44,387 bases of DNA. Origin: Microbacterium sp. B35-30. GTDB lineage: Bacteria; Actinomycetota; Actinomycetes; Actinomycetales; Microbacteriaceae. The DNA is taken from positions 1 to 44,387 of the forward strand of contig NZ_MWLQ01000015.1 in assembly GCF_010634855.1 (NCBI RefSeq). Direction: 5' to 3'. Below the pieces are notes generated by a model. It saw only the letters and a list, made by a program, of their open reading frames with translations, had not been told where the DNA came from and made no database searches. The position numbers and the translations under genes were made by a program. The first letter of the stretch is position 1, and each line of letters begins with the position of its first letter. Positions 7,689-15,973 of the stretch are shown here, piece after piece.

Positions 7689-7815
7689 GGGGCGGGCGGG
7701 CACACGGACGGACAGGAGCCGAGATTTCGTGCTGATCGGGGGACGCCGCCCCGCAGGGTCGAGCTGGCGCGGTCGGGTCGCGCGGCTCGGGTATCGTCGT
7801 CGCGAGGAGGTTTGC

Positions 7816-8109
7816 ATGACCGAGGATCCGACGGCGACGCTGCGGCGTCTGCGCAGCAGCATCGACAACATCGACGCCTCCCTGGTGTATCTCCTGGCCG
7901 AGCGGTTCAAGGCCACCAAGCAGGTGGGCCATCTCAAGGCCGAGCACGGCATGCCCGCCTCCGACCCCGCCCGCGAGGAGCAGCAGGTCGCCCGCCTGCG
8001 CCGCCTCGCCGAAGAGGCCGACCTCGACCCCGCCTTCGCCGAGAAGTGGTTCAACTTCGTCGTGGCAGAGGTCATCCGCCACCATACCGAGGCCGCCGAC
8101 AGCCGCTGA
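7816..8109 (+). CDS. Chorismate mutase (AroQ-type, monofunctional)
   Basis: The 97-residue all-alpha protein contains LRRLRSSIDNIDASLVYLLAERFKATKQVGHLKAEHG and EEQQVARLRRLA, the AroQ chorismate mutase fold. The Arg and Lys that hold the substrate carboxylates are in place (R in the first helix, K of the VGHLK segment). It converts chorismate to prephenate for Phe/Tyr synthesis. ATG 7816 is preceded by GAGGAGG (7804-7810) five bases upstream, and TATCGT at 7792-7797 is a plausible -10. It is a stand-alone gene, divergent from the AI-2E gene and not near other aromatic genes. Confidence 0.88.
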   Translation: MTEDPTATLRRLRSSIDNIDASLVYLLAERFKATKQVGHLKAEHGMPASDPAREEQQVARLRRLAEEADLDPAFAEKWFNFVVAEVIRHHTEAADSR

Positions 8110-8114
8110 GACGA

Positions 8115-8186
8115 CGGATGCCCCGACCCGGCGCACAGCGCCAGGTCGGGGCATCCGCTCTCCGGGCGGAAGCCCGAGGCCCGGAG
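8115..8186. terminator. Two adjacent hairpins between convergent genes
   Basis: The first has a perfect 14-bp stem, CGGATGCCCCGACC (8115-8128) with its complement at 8144-8157, and an inner GGCGC-ACA-GCGCC hairpin (8130-8142). The second is CTCCGGGC (8160-8167) paired with 8179-8186. They separate the ends of the chorismate mutase and permease genes and probably terminate both. Confidence 0.7.
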
Positions 8187-8191
8187 AGGCT

Positions 8192-8887
8192 CTACGGCAC
8201 CGCGCGCCGCAGGGTCAGGTACGAGATCCCGCCGAGGACCAGCGTCAGGACGAGACCGCCGAGGGCGAACCCGAGCGGGCCCTGCACGACGAACCACGTC
8301 CAGACGTCCGCCCACATCTCCCAGCGCGTGATCGCCCAGACGGCGAGCAGCAGCACCACGGCGACGCCCACCCAGATGAGGGTCAGCAACAGCGCGCCGA
8401 ACCGCTTGTACACGGTCGCCGACCAGAACCCCAGCATGAAGATGAGCATCGCCATGACGAAGTAGAAGGCTGCGGCGCCGAGCGCTCCCCGCGACACGAC
8501 CCAGTCGAGTGCGAAGAAGTAGCCGTTGATGCCCCAGCCGTTCGTCGCCTCCTCGACGAGGCCGCCGATGGCGAAGACCGCGGCGAGCAGCACCGCGCAC
8601 ATCGCGGCCGCCAGCATGGTTCCGAAGAAGAACTCGCGCCGCGTCACGCTCATCGCCTGCGAGAACGGGAACGTGAGCGTCAGCGACGAGATCCCCACGA
8701 ACAGCAGCACCCACAGGGGCGCCTGCGAGCCGCCGCCGTAGAAGGGCCCGGGCAGGCCGGAGCTGTAGAGGATCGCGTAGATCACGATCGACATGGCGAA
8801 CGAGGCGCCGAGGACGATCAGCGGCACCCAGACGAACGTCTGCTTGTTGATCAGCTGCATGCGCACGACGTTGACGGTGCGGTTCAT
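8192..8887 (-). CDS. ABC transporter permease of the GntR-regulated transporter
   Basis: The 231-residue protein has about six membrane helices and little else. It starts MNRTVNVVRMQLINKQTFVWVPL, with the early charged segment and first helix seen in ABC-2-like permeases of YtrABC-type systems, and ends in a helix followed by SYLTLRRAVP. The ATG at 8887 overlaps the stop of the ATPase gene (ATGA), so the two are coupled. Substrate unknown; related GntR/YtrA systems often respond to cell-wall-active compounds. Confidence 0.8.
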   Translation of the reverse strand: MNRTVNVVRMQLINKQTFVWVPLIVLGASFAMSIVIYAILYSSGLPGPFYGGGSQAPLWVLLFVGISSLTLTFPFSQAMSVTRREFFFGTMLAAAMCAVLLAAVFAIGGLVEEATNGWGINGYFFALDWVVSRGALGAAAFYFVMAMLIFMLGFWSATVYKRFGALLLTLIWVGVAVVLLLAVWAITRWEMWADVWTWFVVQGPLGFALGGLVLTLVLGGISYLTLRRAVP

Positions 8888-9813
8888 CGCAGAGCTCCTT
8901 CGTCGAGGGTGGATGCTGCTTCGCCGGCGTCCTGCCCGTGCGCCGTGGTGGTGCGCACGATGAGCTGCTGCAGCGACACCGGTGCGACGTCGAGCCCGGC
9001 GGCATCGAGGCGCTCGCGGTCGGCGAGCGACAGGGCGCCCAGGACGGTGACGGATGCCACATTGCCCAGGCGCTCGCGGTGGATGACCTGGCGGCCCGCG
9101 ACGAACGCGTCGACGGCGGACGCGTCGCCCACGATGTTCGCGGCGCGGTCGCGCACCGAGTCGGTCGCCTCGTCCATGATGATCCGGCCGCGGTCGATGA
9201 CGAGCACGCGCTCGATGAGGTTCGACACCTCGTCGATCAGGTGGCTCGACAGGATCACGGTGCGGGGGTGCTCGGTGTAGTCCTCGAGCAGCCGGTCGTA
9301 GAAGATCTGCCGCGCGACGGCGTCGAGGCCGAGGTAGGGCTCGTCGAAGAAGGTGACCTCGGCACGGGCGGCGAGGCCGATGATCACGCCGACCGCAGAG
9401 AGCTGTCCGCGCGACATCTTCTTGATGCGCGTCTTCGCCGGCAGCTGGAAGTCCTCGATCAACTGGTCGGCGAAGTCCTGGTCCCAGTTCGGGAAGAACA
9501 GGCGTGCCGTGGCGAAGGCGTGCTTCGCGAGCGCGTCGTCGGGGTACTTCTGACTCTCGCGCACGAAGCACAGGCGCGAGAGCACCTTCGCGTTCTCGTA
9601 GGGGTTCATGCCGAACACGCGCACGTCGCCGCTCGTGGCGAAGTTCTGCGCGGTGAGGATCGACATGACGGTGGTCTTGCCGGCGCCGTTGCGCCCCAGC
9701 AGGCCGTAGATGGTGTTCTTCTCGATCGTGAAGCTCACGTCGTCCACCGCGACGACGTCGCGGTAGCGCTTGGTGAGGCCCTTCACCTCGATGACGGGCA
9801 TCCCGGTCGTCAT
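8884..9813 (-). CDS. ABC transporter ATP-binding protein
   Basis: The 309-residue protein has a complete ABC domain: Walker A GRNGAGKT, a signature region where the usual LSGGQ is MSRGQLSAVG, Walker B VTFFDEPYLGLD and the switch His in VILSSHLIDEV. About 90 C-terminal residues (from NIVGDASAVDAF) form an extra domain of the kind seen in efflux-type ATPases. The divergent signature LSxGQ variant is visible and unusual. The ATG at 9813 overlaps the regulator's stop by four bases. With the permease it forms a probable efflux or resistance transporter. Confidence 0.88.
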   Translation of the reverse strand: MTTGMPVIEVKGLTKRYRDVVAVDDVSFTIEKNTIYGLLGRNGAGKTTVMSILTAQNFATSGDVRVFGMNPYENAKVLSRLCFVRESQKYPDDALAKHAFATARLFFPNWDQDFADQLIEDFQLPAKTRIKKMSRGQLSAVGVIIGLAARAEVTFFDEPYLGLDAVARQIFYDRLLEDYTEHPRTVILSSHLIDEVSNLIERVLVIDRGRIIMDEATDSVRDRAANIVGDASAVDAFVAGRQVIHRERLGNVASVTVLGALSLADRERLDAAGLDVAPVSLQQLIVRTTTAHGQDAGEAASTLDEGALR

Positions 9814-10202
9814 CGTGTGCTTCCTTCCATGGTTGTCGCGGCGTGCGCGCCGGCACGGTCGCGGATGAGCAGAGCGAGGTCGTCGGGCCCGAGCCCGAGT
9901 TTGCGGGCCTCCGCCAGCAGCGGATCGACGAAGCGGTCGGCGAACGCGTTGCGGCGCTCGGCGAGCAGCAGATCCCGTGCGCCAGGGGTGACGAACATCC
10001 CGATGCCGCGCTGCTTGTACAGCACGCCTTTGTCGGTCAGCATGGCGATTCCCTTCGCGGCGGTGGCGGGGTTGATCCGGTAGAAGGCGGCGAGCTCGTT
10101 GGTGGACGGCGCTTGGGCCTCCGGGGCGAGTGAGCCGTCGATGATCGAGTCCTCGACGCTCTCTGCGACCTGGAGGAACAGGGCACGGCCTTCTTCGATC
10201 AC
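9810..10202 (-). CDS. GntR-family transcriptional regulator, YtrA subfamily
   Basis: The 130-residue protein has an N-terminal winged helix (QVAESVEDSIIDGSLAPEAQAPSTNELAAFYRINPATAAKGIAMLTDKGVLYKQRGIGMFV) and only a short helical tail, typical of the YtrA subfamily. The recognition helix lies around NELAAFYRINPATAAKG. The GTG start at 10202 has a CAGGAG-type ribosome binding site about seven bases upstream. It heads an overlapping regulator-ATPase-permease operon, and a 24-bp palindrome just upstream is the obvious autorepression operator. The inducer is unknown. Confidence 0.9.
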   Translation of the reverse strand: MIEEGRALFLQVAESVEDSIIDGSLAPEAQAPSTNELAAFYRINPATAAKGIAMLTDKGVLYKQRGIGMFVTPGARDLLLAERRNAFADRFVDPLLAEARKLGLGPDDLALLIRDRAGAHAATTMEGSTR

Positions 10203-10220
10203 GACACTCCTGAGTGGGTT

Positions 10221-10244
10221 GGTTACTTACTTGAGTAACTAACC
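10221..10244. promoter_or_regulatory. Operator palindrome of the GntR/ABC operon
   Basis: Twenty of 24 positions are symmetric: GGTTACTTAC at 10221-10230 faces GAGTAACTAACC at 10233-10244. It is strikingly AT-rich for this genome and lies 19 bp before the GntR start codon. YtrA-type regulators bind palindromes of this kind to repress their own operon. Confidence 0.7.
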
Positions 10245-10584
10245 ATGGCAGTGGTCGGCATGTCAAGTGCCGCAAGTCGCCGCGCGTCCGTCCGCGTCAC
10301 GGCCCAGCACCGCGCGCGTCGTGATATCGCGCGTGCGCGACCTACCCAGCGAGCAGACGCCTGTCCAATTTGCCCGGCCGCGGGCCGTCGTGAAACGGTG
10401 GATCAGGCCCCTCATGGGGCTGTTCCCGACCAGTCCGCGGTCACGGGTGACGTCCTCACGGGGCGTCAGACCGGTGAACGTATGGTCGGCGGCCGACGCG
10501 CGGATCCGACATCCGCTGCGTGTACGGCCGCCACCCGGGCGCAACCGCTGCAGCTTCTGCACGGAAGCTGCCGAGGTGCACACA
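10245..10584 (+). other. Long upstream region of the proV-like gene, no gene recognised
   Basis: The region between the GntR operator and the GTG at 10585 has no recognisable gene. The proV frame is open throughout it, but the encoded residues are Arg/Pro/Ser-rich and unlike ABC N-termini. TATGGT at 10481-10486 is a possible -10, giving a leader of about 90 nt; a GAGG at 10572-10575 may serve as ribosome binding site. I see no riboswitch or terminator that I can name. Confidence 0.4.
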
Positions 10585-11976
10585 GTGACGCTTCCTCCTG
10601 CCATCGAGGCGAAGGGCCTCTTCAAAGTCTTCGGACGAAACCCCAAGGACGCCGTCCGGCGGCTCCGCACCGGCGCGACGCGCGCCGACGTCGCGGACGC
10701 CGGCTCGGCCGCCGTGATCGACGCGAGCTTCACCGTCCAGCCGGGAGAGATCTTCGTCATCATGGGGTTGTCCGGCTCCGGCAAGTCCACCGTGCTGCGC
10801 ATGCTCAACGGACTGCTCCCGCCCACCGCGGGCGACGTGCTCGTGCAGGGGCAGAGCGTCACCAAGGCCTCGGCGAAGGCGCTGCGCGGCATCCGCCAGC
10901 GTTCCGTCTCGATGGTGTTCCAGCACTTCGCGCTGCTGCCCCACCTGACGGTGCTCGACAACGCCGCCTACGCGCTCGAGATCCAGGGCGTCGGGCGCGA
11001 CGAGCGACGCGAGCGGGCGCGCGAGATCCTCGGCAAGGTCGGGCTCGACGACCGCGCCGACGCGATGCCCGACGAGCTCTCGGGGGGCATGCGTCAGCGC
11101 GTGGGACTGGCCCGGGCGCTCACCTCGGGCACCGACATCCTGCTCATGGACGAGGCGTTCTCGGCCCTCGACCCGCTCATCCGGCGCGAGATGCAGGAGC
11201 AGCTCATCGAGCTGCAGCGCGAGCTCGGACGCACCATCGTGTTCATCACGCACGATCTCAACGAGGCGATGTTCCTCGGCGACCGCATCGCCGTGATGCG
11301 CGACGGCCGCATCGTCCAGAACGGGACGCCCGAGGAGATCCTCACCGACCCGGCGAACGACTACGTCGCGCAGTTCGTGCAGGATGTCGACCGGGCGCGC
11401 GTGCTCACCGCCGGCTCCGTCATGGCGCCGCCCGCCGCGACCACGCCGGTGGGTGCCGGCGTGCGTGGAGCGCTGCGGGTGATGCGCGACCTGCAGGTCG
11501 GTTCCGTGTCCGTCATCGAGAACCGCAGGTTCCTCGGCACGGTGACGGACCGTGCGGTGATCCGGGCCGTCAAGGACGGTCGAACGGACCTTCGCGCGAT
11601 CGTGCACACTGCGCACGCGGCCGTGCACGTCGACGACCCGCTGACGGATGTCGTCGAGCGCGCCGTGGAGCGCCCGGTGCCCGTCGCCGTCGTCGACGAC
11701 GCCGGCCGCCTCGTGGGCGCGATCCCCCGTGTGACCCTGCTGGCCGCACTCGGCAACGTGCCGCCGGTCACCCGCGAGAACCCGGTCATCGACCTGCCGG
11801 CCACGGTGCCGGCGAGTGAGATCACGCAGACGCTCGCGGCGGTCGAGCAGCCCGCGGCCGCGCTGCTCTCCCGCTCGGCCGCACCGACGGCGGTCGCCGC
11901 GCCCGGCGCCCGTCCGGCAACCGGGAGCCGAGCCACGACCGATGCCCGCGCCACGACCGAGGGAGCCGCCCGATGA
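10585..11976 (+). CDS. proV: Glycine betaine/proline ABC transporter ATP-binding protein with two CBS domains
   Basis: The 463-residue protein is a ProV/OpuAA-type ATPase: Walker A GLSGSGKST, signature LSGGMRQRVGLARAL, Walker B ILLMDEAFSALDPLIR and the family-specific FQHFALLPHLTVLDN. The insert at residues 15-45 before Walker A is usual for this family. Two CBS domains follow (about 275-395), which in OpuA sense ionic strength, and then a low-complexity Ala/Thr tail of about 65 residues. GTG 10585 was chosen because the conserved N-terminus starts there; GTG 10576 is possible. The stop overlaps the permease start (ATGA at 11973). It powers osmolyte uptake with the next two genes. Confidence 0.9.
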   Translation: MTLPPAIEAKGLFKVFGRNPKDAVRRLRTGATRADVADAGSAAVIDASFTVQPGEIFVIMGLSGSGKSTVLRMLNGLLPPTAGDVLVQGQSVTKASAKALRGIRQRSVSMVFQHFALLPHLTVLDNAAYALEIQGVGRDERRERAREILGKVGLDDRADAMPDELSGGMRQRVGLARALTSGTDILLMDEAFSALDPLIRREMQEQLIELQRELGRTIVFITHDLNEAMFLGDRIAVMRDGRIVQNGTPEEILTDPANDYVAQFVQDVDRARVLTAGSVMAPPAATTPVGAGVRGALRVMRDLQVGSVSVIENRRFLGTVTDRAVIRAVKDGRTDLRAIVHTAHAAVHVDDPLTDVVERAVERPVPVAVVDDAGRLVGAIPRVTLLAALGNVPPVTRENPVIDLPATVPASEITQTLAAVEQPAAALLSRSAAPTAVAAPGARPATGSRATTDARATTEGAAR

Positions 11977-12965
11977 ACGATGTCTTCCGCCTCCCGCTGG
12001 GCGATGTGGTCGAGACCGCCGTCCGCTGGATGATCGACGTGCTCGGCGGCTTCTTCGACGTCGTCGCCCTCATCTTCAACGGCCTCTACGGCTGGCTCGA
12101 CGCGTCCCTGTCGACCCCGCCGTTCTGGGTCGTGATCCTCGTGATCGCCGCCTTCGCATACTGGTCGAAGGGCATGCTGCTCGCTATCGGCAGCGCCGTC
12201 GGACTGCTGGTGATCGTCGCGGTCGGGCAATGGGCCAACGCGATGGACTCGCTCGCCCTCGTGATCCTCGCAGCCGCGGTGGCGATCGCCATCGCCGTTC
12301 CCCTCGGCATCTGGGCGGCGCGCAACGACCGTGTGTCGGCCGCGCTGCGCCCCGTCCTCGACTTCCTGCAGACGATGCCCGCGTTCGTCTACCTGATCCC
12401 GGCGATGCTGATCTTCGGCGTCGGGCCCGTGCCCGGCATGGTCGCGACCATCGTGTTCGCCCTCGCTCCCGGCGTGCGCCTGACCGAGCTCGGCATCCGC
12501 GGTGTCGACCCCGAGATCGTCGAGGCCGGTCACGCGTTCGGCGCCTCGCCCGGGCGCATCCTGCGGCAGATCCAGCTGCCGCTGGCGCTTCCGAGCATCA
12601 TGGCCGGCGTGAACCAGGTGATCATGCTGAGCCTGTCGATGGTCGTCATCGCCGGCATGGTCGGCGCCGGCGGTCTCGGCGGACAGGTGGTGCAGAGCCT
12701 CAGCCGCATCGATATCGGCCTCGGCGTCGAAGCCGGCCTGTCCGTCGTGATCCTCGCGATGATCCTCGACCGTGTCACGTCCGGATTCTCCACGCCGCGC
12801 CCGCGGACGGTGCGCCGCGCCGCCGCCGTTGCGAGTGAGACTCCGGACGCGGAGACGGATGCCGCACGCCCGGTGACCGTCGGCGGAGGCCTACCCGCCA
12901 CCGAGGCAGCGGCATCCGTCCCCGACGACGCGCCGTCCGCGCGACCCGAGCCCGCCCACGTCTGA
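11973..12965 (+). CDS. proW: Glycine betaine/proline ABC transporter permease
   Basis: The 330-residue protein shows the ProW/OpuAB pattern: an N-terminal extension with a hydrophobic segment, then a MetI-like domain with PLGIWAARNDRVS, LDFLQTMPAFVYLIPAM and the EAA loop EAGHAFGASPGRILRQIQLPLALP. The helix after it contains MVVIAGMVGAGGLGGQVVQSL. The C-terminal tail of about 70 residues is disordered and rich in Ala/Pro, longer than usual. It overlaps the ATPase gene by four bases and precedes the binding-protein gene by 19 bp, forming one operon. Confidence 0.92.
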   Translation: MNDVFRLPLGDVVETAVRWMIDVLGGFFDVVALIFNGLYGWLDASLSTPPFWVVILVIAAFAYWSKGMLLAIGSAVGLLVIVAVGQWANAMDSLALVILAAAVAIAIAVPLGIWAARNDRVSAALRPVLDFLQTMPAFVYLIPAMLIFGVGPVPGMVATIVFALAPGVRLTELGIRGVDPEIVEAGHAFGASPGRILRQIQLPLALPSIMAGVNQVIMLSLSMVVIAGMVGAGGLGGQVVQSLSRIDIGLGVEAGLSVVILAMILDRVTSGFSTPRPRTVRRAAAVASETPDAETDAARPVTVGGGLPATEAAASVPDDAPSARPEPAHV

Positions 12966-12984
12966 CCGACCCGAGAGGACTGAC

Positions 12985-13932
12985 ATGATCACGCGACGCA
13001 TCATCGCCGCCGGCATCGCCCTGGCGGGCACCGCCGGACTGCTCGTGACCGGCGCCCTCGCGCAGACCGGCGCCGGCGATGCCGGCAAGGGCCACCTGAC
13101 CATCGCCGTCTTCAACGGCTGGGACGAGGGCATCGCCGCGTCCGAGCTGTGGAAGGCCGTGCTCGAGGAAGAGGGGTACACCGTCGAGCTCGCCTACGCC
13201 GACCCCGCGGCGGCCTACACGGGCATCGCGCAGGGCGACTACGACCTGACGCTCGACACGTGGCTGCCGCTCACGCACGCCGACTACATGGACACCTACG
13301 GCGACGACCTCGTCGACCTGGGTGCCTGGAACGACGAGGCGAAGCTCACCATCGCGGTGAACGAGGACGCCCCCATCGACTCCCTGACCGAGCTCGCCGC
13401 CAACGCCGATCTGTTCGGCAACCGCCTGGTCGGCATCGAGGCCGGATCCGGCCTCGTCACCGTGACCCAGGACGACGTCATCCCCGGGTACGGCCTCGAG
13501 GGCATGGACTTCGTGACCGCCTCGACCCCTGCCATGCTCACCGAGCTGCAGGCCGCGACGGTCCCCGCTGCCTCTCCAGACGCCGCTGGCGCGTCGCCCG
13601 GAGCCTCGGGCGGCGGGGGCCCAGCCGGGCGCAATGTCGCCGTCACCCTCTGGCGCCCGCACTGGGCGTACAACGCGTTCCCGATCAAGGACCTCGAAGA
13701 CCCCGACGGCCTGCTCGGCGACGCGGAGGGCATCCACACGGTCTCCTCGACCGCGTTCGTCGAGGAGCAGCCCGAGGTCTCGCGCTGGCTCGAGGACTTC
13801 CGCATGGACAACGAGCTGCTGTACTCCCTCGAGGACGCCATGTTCGGCGCGTACGACGGCGACGACTACGGCCCCGTCGTGGCGGAGTGGATCGCCGACA
13901 ACCGGGACTGGGTCGACGGCCTCACGCGCTGA
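12985..13932 (+). CDS. proX: Glycine betaine-type substrate-binding protein
   Basis: The 315-residue protein has a signal sequence (MITRRIIAAGIALAGTAG) and an OpuAC-type binding domain: FNGWDEGIAASELWKAVLEEEGY, YDLTLDTWLPLTHADYM and VTLWRPHWAYNAFPI. The Trp residues in these segments are the kind that cage quaternary ammonium ligands. Unlike most Gram-positive binding proteins it has no lipobox Cys; an ALA-QTG site would fit ordinary signal peptidase. A Gly/Ala/Pro-rich insert lies near residues 195-215. It is the last gene of the transporter operon. Confidence 0.88.
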   Translation: MITRRIIAAGIALAGTAGLLVTGALAQTGAGDAGKGHLTIAVFNGWDEGIAASELWKAVLEEEGYTVELAYADPAAAYTGIAQGDYDLTLDTWLPLTHADYMDTYGDDLVDLGAWNDEAKLTIAVNEDAPIDSLTELAANADLFGNRLVGIEAGSGLVTVTQDDVIPGYGLEGMDFVTASTPAMLTELQAATVPAASPDAAGASPGASGGGGPAGRNVAVTLWRPHWAYNAFPIKDLEDPDGLLGDAEGIHTVSSTAFVEEQPEVSRWLEDFRMDNELLYSLEDAMFGAYDGDDYGPVVAEWIADNRDWVDGLTR

Positions 13933-13967
13933 CCCTGGGAATCTCTGCCGCGGCCCCGCACCCGAAA

Positions 13968-13973
13968 TAGGGT
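13968..13973 (+). promoter_or_regulatory. -10 box of a leaderless promoter for the patatin-like gene
   Basis: TAGGGT ends six bases before ATG 13980, and no ribosome binding site is present. The same arrangement recurs before about a dozen genes in the window. Confidence 0.6.
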
Positions 13974-13979
13974 GTGGGC

Positions 13980-14876
13980 ATGACGGTGGCGTTCGTTCTC
14001 GGCGGTGGGGGCGTCCGCGGCGCCGTCGAGATCGGCATGCTGCGGGCGCTCCTCGAGTCCGGCATCCGTCCCGATCTCGTCGTGGGCACCTCGATCGGCG
14101 CCATCAACGGCGCGCTCGTCGCGAGCGACCCGACGCCCGCCGTCGTCGACCGCCTCCTCGACGCGTGGACCTCGCCGGCGGCGAACGCCGTCTACGGCGA
14201 CTCGTTCTTCGCGCAGTTCACGCGGCTCGTGAAGACCAAGACGCACCTGAACTCGCCGGCGCCGCTGCGGCACCTTCTCGAGCGGTCGCTCGGCGCAGAC
14301 ACCCGCTTCGAAGACCTGCCGGTGCGCCTGCGGGTGGTCGCCGCGAGCATCGAGCGCGCCGCCGAGCACGTTTTCGAGTCGGGCCCGCTGGTGGAGGCGA
14401 TCCTCGCGTCGGCGTCGGTGCCGGGCCTGCTGCCCCCGACGCGCATCGGCGACGAGCACTTCATCGACGGCGGCATCGTGAACTCGATCCCGATCGATCA
14501 GGCGGTGGATGCGGGAGCCCGCACCGTCTTCGTACTGCAGGTCGGCCGCATCGAGACGCCGCTCGTCGCGCCGCAGTCGGCGGTGGAGACCGCGCGCGTG
14601 GCCTTCGAGATCGCACGCCGCCACCGGTACGCGCACGACGTCGCCACGCTGCCGGCGGGCGTCGCCCTTCACGTGCTGCCCAGCGGCGGCGGGCTTGACG
14701 GCGACGATGCGCTGATGTCGTACCGCCGCATGGCCACCGTCCGCCGGCGCATCGACGCCGCCTACGATGCGAGCCGGTCGTTCCTGGCCGAGCGGGGCCT
14801 CGGCGGCGAGCAGCCTGCCCGAGGCGGCGACGCGCTCCGCGGGGACGACACCGCCCGCGGTGAGGGCGAGGCCTGA
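13980..14876 (+). CDS. Patatin-like phospholipase
   Basis: The 298-residue protein has all patatin landmarks: the oxyanion loop GGGGVRGAVEIG near the N-terminus, the nucleophile elbow GTSIG and the catalytic Asp in FIDGGIVNSIPI. It is the bacterial RssA-like short form, with a disordered acidic tail. Such enzymes hydrolyse acyl esters of phospholipids or lysophospholipids, probably in the cytoplasm since no signal sequence is present. ATG 13980 fits the TAGGGT box six bases upstream; GTG 13974 is possible. The stop overlaps the acyltransferase start by one base (TGATG), linking lipid hydrolysis with re-acylation. Confidence 0.88.
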   Translation: MTVAFVLGGGGVRGAVEIGMLRALLESGIRPDLVVGTSIGAINGALVASDPTPAVVDRLLDAWTSPAANAVYGDSFFAQFTRLVKTKTHLNSPAPLRHLLERSLGADTRFEDLPVRLRVVAASIERAAEHVFESGPLVEAILASASVPGLLPPTRIGDEHFIDGGIVNSIPIDQAVDAGARTVFVLQVGRIETPLVAPQSAVETARVAFEIARRHRYAHDVATLPAGVALHVLPSGGGLDGDDALMSYRRMATVRRRIDAAYDASRSFLAERGLGGEQPARGGDALRGDDTARGEGEA

Positions 14877-15943
14877 TGGGCGTGCCGCCGACCTGGGTGC
14901 GCCGCATCCTGCTGGCGCCGCTCGTGATCGTCGCGGCCCTCGTCATGCTGGTGCTGACGCCGGTGTGGCTGCTCGTCGCGCTCGCCCTCACGTCGCTTGT
15001 GCCGGGGCGGTTCCGGCTGCCCCGCGTGCTCTGGCTCGTGACCGTGTACCTGCTGTGGGACGCCATGCTCGTCATCGTGATGTTCGGGCTGTGGATCGGC
15101 TCGGGGTTCGGGTACGCGCTCCGCCGACCGGGCTTCGTGACCGCCCACTATCGCCTCGCCGGCTGGGGGCTGCGGGTGCTGTTCCGGATCTTCGGCGGCG
15201 TGCTGCGGCTCACCATCACCACGACGGGGGCCGATGGAGGGGAGGCGGCGTCGGGCCGGGCCGCGTTCGAGCGGCTCTTCTCCTCCAGGACCCCGCTGGT
15301 CGTCGCCAGCCGGCACGGGGGACCCGGCGACTCGCTGATCCTGATCCACACGCTGCTGAACGACGTCGCCCGGCAGCCGCGCATCGTGCTGAAGTACACG
15401 CTGCAGTGGGACCCCGCGGTCGACATCCTGCTGCACCGCGTGCCGTCGCGGTTCATCGTGCCGACCGGCTTCGGGAACCGTCACATCGGCGGGGGCCTGC
15501 GCGTGGAGGAGGCGCTCACCGCGCTGGCGGCGGGACTCGGACCCGACGACGCGTTCGTCATCTTCCCGGAGGGCGGCAACGTCAGCCCCACCCGGCGCCG
15601 CTCGCGGATCGACCGTCTGCGCGCCGCCGGGCGCGAGGCGATGGCCGTGCGGGCCGAGGCGCTGCGGCACGTCATGGCGCCGCAGCCTGGCGGCATGCAC
15701 GCTGCGCTGGATGCCGCCCCCGACGCGGACGTCGTCTTCATCGCCCACACCGGCCTCGACCGGCTCGTCACCCTCCGCGACATCTGGCGCGAGCTGCCGA
15801 TGGACAAGGGCATCACGATGCGCGCCTGGCGCGTCCCCCGTGCGGACGTGCCCGAAGACCTGGAGGCCCGCGCCGCCTGGCTGTTCGACTGGTTCGCACG
15901 CATCGACGCGTGGATCGACGCGCAGCCCGTGGTCAGCGCCTGA
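14876..15943 (+). CDS. PlsC-like 1-acylglycerol-3-phosphate acyltransferase
   Basis: The 355-residue membrane protein has two N-terminal helices (about 10-35 and 50-75) and a PlsC-type acyltransferase domain. Motif I is RHGGPGD (the HX4D catalytic pair) and motif III is FPEGGNVSPTRR. Such enzymes transfer an acyl group to lysophospholipid or another membrane alcohol at the inner leaflet. The spacing and the TRRRSR loop resemble the actinobacterial branch rather than classical PlsC, so the acceptor is open. It overlaps the patatin-like gene by one base, suggesting a shared phospholipid-remodelling role. Confidence 0.85.
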   Translation: MGVPPTWVRRILLAPLVIVAALVMLVLTPVWLLVALALTSLVPGRFRLPRVLWLVTVYLLWDAMLVIVMFGLWIGSGFGYALRRPGFVTAHYRLAGWGLRVLFRIFGGVLRLTITTTGADGGEAASGRAAFERLFSSRTPLVVASRHGGPGDSLILIHTLLNDVARQPRIVLKYTLQWDPAVDILLHRVPSRFIVPTGFGNRHIGGGLRVEEALTALAAGLGPDDAFVIFPEGGNVSPTRRRSRIDRLRAAGREAMAVRAEALRHVMAPQPGGMHAALDAAPDADVVFIAHTGLDRLVTLRDIWRELPMDKGITMRAWRVPRADVPEDLEARAAWLFDWFARIDAWIDAQPVVSA

Positions 15944-15973
15944 CCGCGCGCGGCGACTGGTGTGTGCGGGCGC

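Noticed and set aside
10267..10584. N-terminal extension of the proV-like protein
   Set aside because: Residues are Arg/Ser/Pro-rich and unlike transporter ATPases; the conserved start is at 10585.
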